Assembly: GCF_014117325.1 (NCBI RefSeq)
Contig: NZ_CP059732.1
Coordinates: 8,259,501-8,323,500 of the forward strand
Length of the DNA: 64,000 nt
Reading direction: 5' to 3'
DNA from: Spirosoma foliorum
GTDB taxonomy: Bacteria; Bacteroidota; Bacteroidia; Cytophagales; Spirosomataceae
The notes under the pieces were generated by a model that was given only the letters and a program-made list of their open reading frames with translations, did not search any database and was not told the DNA's origin. Below, in pieces: positions 25,883 through 38,391 of the stretch; within the stretch, counting starts at the first letter, position 1, and each line of letters opens with the position of its first letter. Made by a program: the position numbers and the translations under genes.

Positions 25883-28800
25883 TTGATGGCAACCCTGATC
25901 TCGGCTTTCCGGCTTTCACAACCTAGCGCACTTGTCTGGGTAACCGAATAACTGGTACCGGCAGTTACGACGGCCGTGGGTGGAGTCGGTGCGTTTGTCG
26001 TTACAGCTCCCGTCGGATCAGTCCATTTCAAATTGGTTCCCGAAGCCGTTAACGGTCTCGGAGTTGTGTTCTGACAGAAGGCAATGGGCGAAACAACCGT
26101 TGGCAATGGCGTAACGTTAACGACATAGTTAATTGTGGCTTTGGGGCTCACACAACCGTTGATCGTTTGCGTCACTTTATAGCTGTACGATTGGGTAATG
26201 TCAACCTTAGTTACAGGCGTTGGGGGCGAAATCAGGTTGTCGTTCCCATCATACCATTGAAGGGCCGTACCTGTAGCGGTAAGTGGCTGTACGATGGCGT
26301 CCTGGCACCCGTTTTGATTGGCAGCTACCGCTGGCGCAGCTGGCAAGGGATTAACAACAACCTGCGCCGTTGCTCGGGCGCTTTCACACGAGTTCACGGT
26401 CTGACTGACGTAGTAAACAAACGTTCCGGGAACCGTAGTTGTCTGTGTAACTGCACTACCCAGACTTGCTGTTGTGGTTGCATCGGCATACCATTTCAGG
26501 CTTTGCCCGGCAGCCGCCAGAACAAAAGGCGTACTATTCTGACATACTGGCGCTATTGCCGGGAAAACAGGTGGCGCTGGCATGGCCGTAATCGTCACGA
26601 GTAGCAAACTCCTGGGGCTTTCACAGCCATTGATATCGGTCTGGCTCACATAATAAGGCAACACGCCCGAATTCGTTGTAATGGGTGTCGGTGCCAGCGG
26701 TGTGCTCGTTCCACCCGTTGGCGTTGTATACCAGTTCAGCGAACCTCCACTCCCCGCCGTCGCAACAAGTGCTGTGGCTACCGAGCCCTGGCAGAAAGTA
26801 GCTGGTGTTGTGGAAGGTGCCACTGGAAGCGGATTTATCTTAACCGTTACGGGTGCCCGGTTACTCTCGCAGCCATTGGCATCGGTCTGACTTACATAAT
26901 AGACCTGGGTTCCGGGCGTAGTTGTTGGAGGAACCGGCGCTATAGACGAGGCACTGCCCCCCGCCGAAGCCGTGTACCAGTTCAACACACCGCCGTTTGG
27001 TGTAGCTGTTAAAGGAGCCGCAACTGCATTCTGACAGTACGTAGGCGAGGCTGTTACGGCGGGCACTGATGGAGACGCTTTTATGGTTGCGACCAGGCTA
27101 ACTCGTGGCCCTTCGCAGCCATTCACATTCTGGCTGACATAGTACGTAACCGTACCCGCAGCCGTAACCGGCGGAACGGGCGGAATTGCGGAACCCGTCC
27201 CCCCTGTTGGCGTTGTATACCAGCTCAACGTACCCCCACTGGTCGCCACAGCCGACAAGGCTGTGGAGGTACCACCCTGGCAATAAATGGGTGCGTTTCC
27301 AACGGTTGGCGCGGGGGGCGTGGGCTGGATGAGTACAGTAATGGAAGCCATTGGCCCTTCGCAACCACTAACGGTCTGACTCACAAAGTAGGTAAAGTAT
27401 CCCGGTGAGGTGGTTGGCGGTATAGGAGCTATCGACGAAGCCACTCCGCCCGTTTGCGTGGTATACCAGTTCAAACTGCCACCACTGGTTGGCGATGCCG
27501 TTAACGCAGTGGCTATAACGCCCTGACAATAAACGATTGGGGCTGTAGCAACACCCGGAGCCGTGGGCAATGCTTTAATGTTAACAGCGATATTAACCCG
27601 GTCACCCTCACAACCGTTAACCGTTTGGCTGACGTAGTAATTAAGAATACCTACCACTGAGGTTGGCGGAGTTGGTGCCGTCTGACTCGGACTTCCATTG
27701 ACTGGCACAGTATACCAGTTTAAGGTACCACCCGAGCTAGGAATGGCCGTTAAAGGAGCAGACGTCGCGTTCTGGCAATAGCTCAACGCACTGGCACTGA
27801 GACCAGGAGCCGAGGGCAGCGATTTGATCGTAACCGCAATGCTAGCTCGTGGTCCTTCACAGCCGTTAACGCTCTGGCTGACGTAGTACGTGAGACCACC
27901 CGCCGTTGTGGTCGGTGGAGAAGGCGCAATGGGCGTCGATACACCACCAGTCTGGTTAAGGTACCAGTTCAAGGTACCGCCAAGACTGGCTACTGCTGTT
28001 AGTGGTGCAGAAACGGCATTCAGACAGTAGCTCACCGCCGATGTGCCTGGTGCGCCAGGCGTGGCCGTAATGGTCACCGTAATAGCTGCCCGAGGACCTT
28101 CACAACCATTAACGGTCTGACTAACATAATAGATTGTAATACCTGGTGTCGATGTGGGTGGCGTTGGGGCTGCTGTACTTGGTGTACCATCGGTTGGCAC
28201 AGTATACCAATTCAGGATACCGCCAGGGCTAGGTGTAGCTGACAAGGCTGTAGCCACACTACCCTGGCAAAAGTTTACCGTGCTGGAATTGATGCTAGGT
28301 GCAACAGGCAAGGGCTTGATCGTGACAGTAATCGTAGCCTGAGGACCTTCACAACCATTAACACTTTGGCTAACGTAGTATGTAAGCGTCTGCGCGGTTG
28401 TTGTCGGCGGAATAGGGGCCGAAGCGCTCGCCGTTCCACCCGTCGAAATCGTGTACCAGTTCAATGTGCCACCACTACTCGGTGTAGCAGTTAACGCCGT
28501 GGCGACCTCTTTTTGACAGTAACTTACCGAACTGGTGCTCACCGTAGGCGCTGCTGGCCGAGGTAGTATGGTCACATCCAGACTAGCCCGAGGACCTTCA
28601 CAACCATTCGAACTCTGACTCACATAGTAGGTAAAGGTACCCGTAGCCGAGGTGGGTGGCGTTGGCGCTGCAACGGGCGATCCGCCGGTTGAAGTCGTAT
28701 ACCAATTCAGCGTAGCGCCAGAGCTGGCCGTTGCGGTTAAGGGCGTTGCGGCTCCATTCAGACAGAAACTTATGGCCGATGTGCCCGGTGCTCCCGGCGT

Positions 28801-31800
28801 AGCGGTAATGATTACCGTAATAGCCGCTCGTGACCCTTCGCAGCCATCCACAATCTGACTCACGTAGTACGTAGTGGTGCCGGATTGACTCGTCGTGATT
28901 ATGGGTGCTGTCGACGATGGCGTCCCTCCTATCGATACAGTATACCAGTTTAGCGTCCCTCCCGAACTGGCCGTAGCCGTCAAGGTGATGGGTGGCGTAT
29001 TCTGACAGATATTGACCGTAGGGTTAACACTAGGAGCCGTGGGTAGCGACTTGATTGTAACCGTAATACTAGCCCGTGGTCCCTCACAACCATTCACCGT
29101 TTGGCTCACGTAATAAATAGTAGATCCAACTCCTGACGTAGACGGAGTTGGGCTCACCGAACTTGGCGTTCCGCCGGTTGGAACTATGTACCAGTTCAGC
29201 GTAGCGCCCGTGCTGGCCGTAGCCGATAGTGGAACGGATACTGCATTCTGACAGTAGTTTAGCGGGGTGGTACTGACCGCAGGAGCCACTGGTCGAGGAA
29301 GGACGACAACGTCCAGGCTGGCTCTTGGCCCTTCACATCCGTTAATACTCTGGCTAACATAATAGGTGGTAGTACCCGTAGCTGATGTTGGCGGGAAAGG
29401 CGCGGTTGACGTTGGTACACCTCCAACTGAAGTGGTATACCAGTTCAGCGTGCCGCCCAAACTAGCCGTGGCCGTCAACGCAACGGGCGTAGCATCCTGA
29501 CAGAATGTGGCGGTTGTGGTAACGGGCGCCGTGGGGGTGGCAATAATCGTTACGGTAATACTAGCCCGGTTGCTCTCACAGCCATTGACATCGGTTTGCG
29601 TTACATAATAGCTAGTAGGGCCGGGTGTAGTTGTTGACGGCGTTGGCGTCGGGATGACGGTAGTCGTTGTTGGATCGGCGTACCACTTCAACGTTCCTGG
29701 CGCGATGGCGTTAAGGGGAGTTGCCGTTGCATTCTGGCAGTAGGATAGCGATGCAGTAACCGTTGGTGCAACTGGTCTCGGGTTAATGGTAACCGCAATG
29801 GTGGCCCGTGGCCCTTCGCAGCCGTCAACCGTCTGGCTCACATAGTAGTAGGTAGTAAGTGGCGTGCCGGTGGTTGTTGGTGGAATGGGTGCCGTGGAGG
29901 AAGCATTGCCGCCTGTAGATACCGTATACCAGTTGAGCGTTCCACCACTGGCCGCAGTAGCCGATAAAGGTGCTGCGGTGGCATCCTGACAATATAAAAC
30001 GGGGGTGGTGCTAACCGTTGGCGCTACAGGAAGAGCCTTGATAGTAACGGCAATAGCTGCCTGGTCACTTTCGCAGCCGTCCAGCGTCTGGCTAACGTAG
30101 TAATTGATCGGTGCTCCAATGACAGCAGTTGTTGGAATTGTCGCGGTTGCAGTTGGCGTACTTGCGGGATTTTGGCCGTACCAGTTTGGCGTCGTGCCTG
30201 GATCGAACGTGGCGGTCAGAGCCGTAACCTGATTAGAACAGAAGCTAACGGGTACCGTTCCAGGTGCATTGGGCTTGGGTTTAATCTGAACCAAAATGGA
30301 TGCCCGGTCGCTTTCACAACCATTGGCGTCCGTTTGGGTAACATAATAGGTAGTTGGGCCAGGTGTATTTGTGGAAGGTGTTGGCGCTATGGTTGATGGA
30401 GTTCCTGCCGTTGGGTCTGTATACCACTTCAGGTTAGTGCCCACAGCCGTCAGCGCAACTGGCGTTGACAATTGGCAGGCAGCAATCGAACTGGTCACCG
30501 TTGGCACTGCTGGTTTGGGAATCACGACAATGTTCAGGGCAGCCTTTGGGCCTTCGCAACCATCCACAATCTGGCTTACCGAATACGACAGAGGACCAAC
30601 GGCGTTTGTCGAAGGAGTTACCGACGTATAGACATTTCCATTAGTATCATACCACCGCAGGGTTCCTGTAGCGATGGCCGTTAATGGACTCGGTACCGAA
30701 CTCTGGCAGAGCAATTGGGGGTTCGGCGTTACGGTAGGTGCCACAGGAAGAGGTTTAACCGTTACCACAACAGCGCTCCGATCGCTCTCGCAGCCATCGC
30801 CACTGGTCTGGCTCACGTAGTACGTGGTGGAACCCACGGCAGAGGTAGAGAGAACAGGCGTTCCGGTATACATAGTACCGCCAGTTTGCGCATCATACCA
30901 TTTTAGATTACTGCCTGAGGTAACTCCTGTTTGTAACGAAACCGTACTGGCATTCTGGCAAAGTGTAATAGACGTTGTGGTGGGCGCAGCGGGTTTAGCA
31001 TTCACTGTAACGGTAATAAATGACCGAGTGGTGCTCTCACAATTATTCCCATCTTTCTGACTGACGTAGTAACGAGTAGAAACAGCAGGATCAGTTGTTG
31101 GTATGGTGAACCCTGAACCCGTTGAGGCTGTACCACCAGTTTCGCTCTGACCATACCATACGAGTGTATTTCCGGGAAGGGCCGTCGCAGTCAGGGAAAC
31201 AGGTGTATCGTACTGGCAGTAAACGACGGGTGTTGAACTAACCGTTGGCGGAACAGGTCTGGAGGCAGTGACTACCGTGAACTCTGTGCGCGCGCTTTCA
31301 CACCCATTGCCATCCGTCTGGCTTACATAATAGGGAATCGCACCCGCCACATTCGTTGGGGGAGTAAAAGGGGTTGGCAAGAGGGCGCCACCCGTTTGCG
31401 CAGTATACCATTTCAGGTTTGTTCCCGTAGCGGTTAGAGCCGCAGCCGTCACATCCTGACAGTATAAAATCGAAGGTGGAGAGGCCACCGTTGGAGCCGG
31501 AGGTAGTGGATTCACGGTAAAGGTGATCGCTGCCCGATCACTCTCGCAACCGCTACTACTTGTCTGCGTGACGTAATAGGTGGTCGTTCCTGTGGCAGTA
31601 GTTGATAAGGTGGGAGCCACTGTAGATCCTGTACCACCACTGGAGGCCGTATACCATGTCAGTGTACCTGTTGCGGTGACTGATGAGACTAAGGAACCCG
31701 CAACAGCGCTCAGACAGGCACTAGCGTTAGTTACGGCAGGAGCCGCTGGTTTAGGATAAATGGTAACACTGATTTGTGATCGACTACCCTCACAACCAAC

Positions 31801-33246
31801 TGGATCTTTTTGGCTAACATAGTAGAAGAAAGTACCATCAGCACTAGTCGGTGGGGTTGGTGCCGTTGTCGAACCAGATCCGCCGGAGGAGTTCATGCCG
31901 TACCAATACAGCGTATTATTCGTGGCAGCTGTAGCGCTCAACGGAGCCGCCACCGTGAATTGGCAATAGGTAACTGGTGTTGTTACAGCTGGCGCTGCAG
32001 GCAACGTATTGACAATGATCGAAATGGTTGCCCGAGTCGTGCTCTCACACCCCTTCACGGTCTGGCTAACATAATAGTTATTACTGGCTGCTGTTGAAGG
32101 AGTCAGGTCAGCATAAGGTGTTCCGCCTGTAGAAACAAGATAGAAGTTTAACGTTCCACCGGGCGATGGGGTCGTAATTGCCGTTAATGATGCCGCTGTT
32201 GCATTTTGGCAGTACGTTAGGGTATTTGGATTAACGGTAGGAGCCGATGGATACCCATTGACAATGAAGGTAAGTACCGCCCGATCGCTTTCACAACCGT
32301 TGTTGTCAACCTGACTCACATAATATGGAGTTGATCCCACCGTGGTTGTCGCGGGCGATGGAGCCACCGTGGAGCCAGTCCCACCCGTAGAATTCAGATA
32401 CCATCGCAGGTTCGTGCCAGAGGTAATGCCCGTCGCTAACGAAACGGGCGTCGTATTCTGACAAACATTAACGGGCGTGGTTGTTGGAGCAACTGGCCGG
32501 GTGTTGACCGTTACCTGAATCGTGGCTTTCGCGCCTTCACAACCACTGACTGTCTGGCTAACGGAGTAAAAGGTAGTGCCCGGCGAGGAAGTAGGGGGCG
32601 TGGGAGCCGTACTGCCCAAGGCATTATTGGACGGCCCATACCAGTTCAGGGTTCCACCACTAACAGCGCTAGCCGACAAGGGACTCGCTACCGCATCCTG
32701 ACAATAGGTTACTGGAGTGGTGACCGAGGGGGCAGCAGGAGCCGCTTTAATGGTCACTGTAATCTCAGCCCGATCACTCTCACAAGCACTCCCATCGGTT
32801 TGATTACTGAAATTCGTCTGGCTTACATAGTAGGTAGTCGAAATTGCATTATCGGTGGAAGGTGTGGGCGCTACGGTAGAGCCAACGCCCCCCATTGCTG
32901 AGCTATACCATTTCAGATTACTGCCCGAGGTAACAGCTCCGGCTAACGAAGGAGCGGTGCTATTCTGGCAATACGACAACGACGAAACGACGGTCGGCTT
33001 AGCCGGTGGTCGATTTATGGTTACTTGCAAAGTAGCTCTGGGGCCTTCGCAGCCATTGACGGTCTGGCTGACATAGTAATTGGTGGTGCCTGTGGCTGAG
33101 GTGGGCGGGGTGGGTGCAACCGTTGTTCCCCCGCCACCTGTCGAAGCCGGATACCAGGTTAGGTTTTGACCGGTAGCAGTCAGGGGTTGAATGCCAGTAG
33201 CACCCAGGCAGTAAGCCAAATTCGAGACCGTAGGTGCTGGGGGCAA
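25883..33246 (-). repeat. array of 30 Ig-like coding repeats (about 245 bases each)
   Basis: Counting the YCQ/YCL starts and the GCE ends gives 30 units. Each encodes about 82 residues with one likely disulfide. Units differ in sequence, so the array is old. Neighbouring units 16-24 are most alike, which points to more recent local duplication. Confidence 0.75.
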
Positions 33247-33710
33247 CGCATTAACCGTAAAGCCGTTGCTGGGTGGACTATTTACAATCGCTCCTGATGT
33301 GCCTGATATGCGGATCAACCTGACCGTGTAAGTACCGGTGGTGCGATCCGCCGGAATCGTGCCTTGCATACTGCCATTACCGCCACTGACGACTCCTGTA
33401 CTCCCTATAAATGCATCGCTTGTACCCGGTCCATTTAAATTGAGAAGAAGTGTACCCGGATCACCAGCGGTATAACTGTAGGAAACGGTGATGGACGAGC
33501 TGGCGCAAACGGGATTCGGTGTGACCGAGGTAATGGTCAATTGTTGAGCCAGGGTAATCGTAGTGCAAAGCAGCGAGACGATTAGTATACATATCAATAC
33601 ACGTATGTACGAAATCATAAATTGAGTTAGCTTTTGGTGTATTGAGAGTACACACCGTATAATCTTGTCAGAGGAGTATAACCATGCATATTATCCCCGG
33701 AAGGCCGATA

Positions 33711-33746
33711 AAGTCAAGCAGTTTCAAACAGGCGGTAGGTGAATTT
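33711..33746 (-). repeat. upstream segment shared by the two giant genes, copy A
   Basis: AAGTCAAGCAGTTTCAAACA and the following CGGTAGG-GAATTT recur at 38225-38260 with two differences. Both copies lie about 60-100 bases upstream of the respective starts, so the gene duplication included the promoter region. Confidence 0.6.
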
Positions 33747-33873
33747 GAGAAAGCTCACATGTATCTTGTATCATGCGAGTGTTTTCTGAAAAAGAAGGGA
33801 TTATAGGGGCTACCTTCCCTTTTGCATTATGGTATTGAAAGGCCACTTTCGAGGCTTCTTTTACGGACAAAAA

Positions 33874-33904
33874 ATCGGCCACTATCTGATAGATAGTGGC
33901 CGAT
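33874..33904 (-). terminator. intrinsic terminator of the smaller giant-repeat gene
   Basis: On the minus strand, a perfect 14-base-pair stem (ATCGGCCACTATCT paired with AGATAGTGGCCGAT) with a three-base loop is followed by a run of T. It lies 24 bases after the stop. Apart from this and the shared upstream segment, nothing was seen in 33619-33927. Confidence 0.75.
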
Positions 33905-33927
33905 AAACAAGCTGTGGATAAGAAGTT

Positions 33928-36900
33928 TTATAAACCATTAATCACCCGAGCATATACATTGTTGGAAAGAACGCCATCATATTCTTTCGAGATATCATTC
34001 TGCACGGCTACGCTGATATTGGAAATACTTCCTGAGCTGGCTGTCGTTCGGATGATACTTACGCCCAGGATAGATGCCCCACCTGCTTCTATAAACTGGC
34101 CAGCTTTCATCGTTAGAGAGAGTTGCCGACCAGCCAGATCGGCCGTTGTATTCCAGTTAACGTTATTCACGGGGACATTGACGTTTCCTCCCGATACATC
34201 AATATTGCTAATGAACTGATTAAACAAAATCATATAGCCCACCGGAGCCGTAATAACAATAGTAACATTACCCATAGAGGTCGGCAGACCAGATACTTCA
34301 GACACACGTACCAGAAAGTCAACGACACTACCCGCTGCCGGGAAGTTTGCCTGCGGCATAATGATGATGGGTGTTAAGTCAGTACCCGCCAGCGCTACAC
34401 TGGCTGTTGAGAAGCAGCCATTCGCGGTGGTAACGGTTACGGAGTAAGTGCCCGAAACATTGGCCACCGCAGTTCCCGCTATAGAATTCTGACTGACAAG
34501 ACCCGGTCCACTGAACGCGTATAAACTGCCTCCACCGGCGGTCAGCGTCGCACTGGGGGTACCCGGCGTTAGCGGACCATTTTGGGTTAAGGTCGCTACA
34601 GGCACTGTTGTGTTGGATTGAACCGATGTAGTCTGCATGGCAGCGCAGCCATTGGCATTGGTAATCGTTACCGAATAGACACCAGCAGCCGTAACTACTG
34701 CTGTGCCGGATATGGGATTCTGACTAGCAATGCCTGGCCCACTGAAACTATAGCCAACGCCCGTTCCGGCGGTCAGCGTCACACTGGTGATGGCGCAGGT
34801 CAACGTACCACTGCTCACCAGCGTGGCATTCGGAGAAGCATTGATAATGACCGTAATGGAAGCGCGACCACTTTCGCAGCCATTGGCGTCTGTTTGACTA
34901 ACATAGTACGCAGTGGTTCCAGGGGTAGTCGTTGGTGGAGTGGGTGTTGGAATGGTCGTCGTAGTGGATGGATCGGCATACCATTTCAGGTTTGTTCCTG
35001 TAGCAGCCAGCGTAACCGGAGTTGACAACTGACAGGCCGCCATCGGACTGACTACTGTAGGGATAGCTGGTTTGGCGATCACCACAATATTCAGGGCCGC
35101 CCTGGGTCCTTCGCAGCCATCCACAGTCTGGCTAACATAGTATGTTTGAGGACCAACGTTCGAAGTTGACGGAATAGGGGCTACGCTTGATGGATTGCCG
35201 CCCGTTTGGATTGTGTACCAGTTCAGTGTACCACCTGTGCTTGTTGTAGCCGTCAAAGAACTCGGTACAGAACTCTGGCAGAGCAATTGGGGATTTGGCG
35301 TTACGGTAGGTGCCACAGGAAGGGCTTTAATCGTCACTACAACGGCACTCCGATCGCTCTCGCAGCCATTACTAGTCTGGCTCACGTAGTAGGTAGTGAC
35401 TCCTACGGCAGAGGTAGATAGGGCAGGCGTACCAGTATATAGCGTACCGCCAGTTTGGGCATTATACCATTTCAGATTACTGCCAGAGGTAACTCCTGTT
35501 TGTAACGAAACGCTATTGGCATTCTGGCAAAGGATGATAGAATTTGTGGTGGGGGCCACAGGTTTGGCATTCACCGTAACAGAAATAAATGCCCGGGTGC
35601 TGCTTTCACAACCATTGCCATCCGACTGACTAACGTAGTAACGGGTAGAACCGGGCGTGTTGGTCGAAGGGATGGTTGCACTTAACGATGCCACTCCTCC
35701 CGTTTCATTCGTCCCGTACCAGTTGAGGGTATTGCCTATAATAGCCGTCGCCGACAAAGGGGCTGGCGAATCATACTGGCAATAAGTGAGTATTGTTGAA
35801 CTAACCGTTGGCGGAACAGGTCTGGATATGACGGTCACCGTCAACGTAGTTGGGGGCTTTCGCAACCGTTGGCATCTGTCTGGCTTACATAATAGATAAC
35901 CGGAGGGCCCGCTACATCCGTCGATGGAGTGACTGGATTTGTCAAGGCCACACCGCCCGAATTCATCGTGTACCATTTCAGATTCGTACCCGTTGCCGTT
36001 AACGAAGTAGCGACTGAATTTTGGCAAAGGAACAGAAAGGAAGTAGCAACCGTTGGCGCAATTGGATTCGGATTAACCGTGAAGGTAATTGCTGCCCGAT
36101 CACTCTCACAACCGTCGCCAGACGTCTGACTAACATAATAAGTGCTAGTCCCTAACGCTGTGGTCGAGAGCGTTGGGGCCACTGTAGAGCCCGTTCCACC
36201 CGTCGAGCCCGTATACCACTTCAGCGTACCCGTTGCGCCAACGGATAATGACAAAGAATTGGGAACGGAGTTCAAACAGGCGCTGGCATTGGTCACGGTT
36301 GGCGTTGCTGGTTTAGCATTCACCGTAACGGGAATATCTGCCCGAATACTCTCGCAACCAAATGGGTCTGACTGACTGACGTAGTAATGAAAGGCTCCGG
36401 CATTACTGGTTGATGGTGTGGATGCCTGGGCCGATGCCGTCCCACCCGTAGCATTGGTGCCATACCAATTCAGCGAGAAGTTCGTGTTGGCGGTAGCACT
36501 TAATGGAGCCGCGGTCGCAAATTGGCAGTAGGCAGCCGGTATAGTTACGGCCGGGCTAGGTGGCAGGGATCTGATGCTGACCGTAATGATTGCCCTTGGG
36601 CTCTCACACCCATTCAGCGTCTGGCTAACGTAGTAATTATTACTGGAAGTCGTTGAGGGAGTCAGGCTAGCGTACCTTGTTCCACCCGTAGAGCCAAGGT
36701 AAAAGTTTAAGGTGGCATTCGTGGCAGCAGTGGCCGTTAGCGATGTCGCGGTTGCATTCTGACAATATGCCTGAGAACTAACACCCGGAGCCGCCGGATA
36801 TCCATTAACAATGAAGGTAATAACCGCCCGATCGCTCTCACAACCGTTGTTGTCAACCTGACTCACATAATAAAGGGTTTGCCCTATTGCATTGGTCGAG

Positions 36901-38162
36901 GGTGTTGGAGCCACTGTTGAACCACTACCACCCGTACTACCTATATACCATCGCAGGTTCGTACCCGATGTAACCCCTGTGGCTAAGGAAACGGGCGTTG
37001 TATTCTGACAAACACTCACGGGCGTGGTCGTGGGTGCGGCCGGTCGGGTGTTAACTGTTACCTGAATAGTAGCCTTCGGTCCTTCACAACCGCTAAACGT
37101 CTGACTGACGGAGTAATAGGTTGTGCCTGGGGCCGTTGTGGGTGGCGTTGGGGCCGTACTGCCCAGGGCATTATTGGACGGTCCATACCAGTTCAGGGTT
37201 CCACCACTAACAGCGCTAGCCGTTAATGGACTCGCTACCGCATCCTGACAATAGGTTACTGGAGTGGTCACCGAGGGGGCAGCAGGAGCCGCTTTAACGG
37301 TTACCGTAATCTCTGCCCGATCACTCTCACAAGCACTCCCATCGCTTTGATTACTGAAATTCGTCTGGCTCACATAGTAAGTAATCGACCCAACGTTGGA
37401 AGTGGAGGGAGTGGGTGCTATGGTAGAGCCACTGCCACTGAGCGCTGAGCTATACCATTTCAGATTACTGCCCGAGGTAACGGCTCCCGCTAATGAAGGA
37501 GCAGTGCTATTTTGGCAATACGACAACGACGAAACGACAGTCGGCTTAGCCGGTGGCGGATTTATGGTTACCTGTTGAGTAGCTCTGGGGCCTTCGCAGC
37601 CATTGACGGTCTGGCTGACATAGTAATTGGTGGTGCCTGTGGCTGAGGTGGGCGGGGTGGGTGCAACCGTTGTTCCCCCGCCACCTGTCGAAGCTGGATA
37701 CCAGGTTAGGTTCTGGCCCGTAGCGGTCAGAGGAGGAATACCAGTAGCCCCCAGGCAGTAAGCCACATTCGAAACTGTAGGCGCTGAAGGCAACGCAGTA
37801 ACCGTAAAGCCGTTGCTGTTTGGGCTATTTACATTCCCCGACGGTGTGCCCGATATACGGATCAGCCTAACCGTGTACGTGCCGGTGGTTCGATTAGCCG
37901 GAATTGTACCTTGTAGACTACCATTCCCTCCGCCAACTGATGCAGCACCTATAACCACATCGGCTGTACCAGGCCCATTAAGGTATAGGAACAAGGTACC
38001 TGCATCCCCCGCGGTATAACTGTAGGAAACGATGATGGACGAGTTGGCACAGACGGGGTTGGGGGTAACAGAAGTTATACTTAATTGCTGTGCCTGCGTA
38101 CCCGTAAAGTGCAGTAATGAAATGATCAGGATGAATAGAAGCCGTCGTATAGGTGAAATCAT
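33928..38162 (-). pseudogene. secreted Ig-like repeat protein, paralogue of the giant gene, frame broken at a C5 run
   Basis: The start at 38162 (MISPIRRLLFILIISLLHFT, signal peptide) aligns with the paralogue start. Two frames (38162 down to 35841, and about 36027 down to 33928) join if one C is added to the run at about 35858-35862, restoring GCESPPTTLTVTVISRPVPP and giving about 1411 residues. After a 100-residue beta domain come 12 Ig-like repeats collinear with repeats 1-12 of the giant protein. Two repeats with FSGPGIASQNPISGTAVV and a closing beta domain (ending YDGVLSNNVYARVINGL) follow. No T9SS sorting tail is recognisable. A surface or periplasmic structural role is inferred. Confidence 0.72.
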
Positions 38163-38224
38163 AAAGGCTGAGCTGAATTGGAGACCCATGAAGAAGATTG
38201 CATATTTATTTCTGAGAATCAGGA

Positions 38225-38260
38225 AAGTCAAGCAGTTTCAAACAGACGGTAGGAGAATTT
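38225..38260 (-). repeat. upstream segment shared by the two giant genes, copy B
   Basis: The counterpart of 33711-33746 upstream of the smaller paralogue. The rest of the divergent gap 38163-38391 shows no further feature beyond AT-rich sequence. Confidence 0.6.
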
Positions 38261-38391
38261 ACCAAAGCAACCATATGTCATACTTCGGGTAAGCATTTTT
38301 TCTAATAAAGGAATTTAGAGTGCGTAAGATTGGGTGGATTTGTCTATAGTTGTAGCGTCGTTTAGCGTTGACAATTAAAATCCATTACGTA

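Larger units (their letters stand above)
24768..33618 (-). pseudogene. giant secreted Ig-like repeat protein with T9SS sorting tail, frame broken at a C8 run
   Basis: Two frames (33618 down to 25528, then 25553 down to 24768) form one protein of about 2949 residues if one C is removed from the eight at 25631-25638; the joined sequence then reads GGAAVTVKVPTIATNAL. A signal peptide (MISYIRVLICILIVSLLCTT) precedes a 100-residue beta domain. Thirty Ig-like repeats of about 82 residues follow, each with a YCQ and a GCE cysteine and the phrase TYYVSQTVNGCEGPRA; these match the CHU_C-associated Ig family. The last 90 residues (NSVKVYPVPTDGTVTV, ending STVRKILKL) are a type A T9SS sorting domain. 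The protein is probably a surface-attached adhesin or stalk. As read, the frameshift removes the sorting tail. Confidence 0.75.

Noticed and set aside
25883..33246. Regular repeats of about 245 bases, considered as a CRISPR-like array
   Set aside because: They are in-frame coding repeats of Ig-like domains, far longer than CRISPR repeats, and the units are diverged rather than identical.
26167..38019. Many plus-strand open frames across the giant genes
   Set aside because: They lie antisense to the Ig-repeat coding frames, share the repeat composition and show no independent start signals or domains.
38368..38391. TTG start for the OLD-like ATPase
   Set aside because: The next ATG (38392) begins the conserved N-terminal strand directly; the extra residues match nothing.
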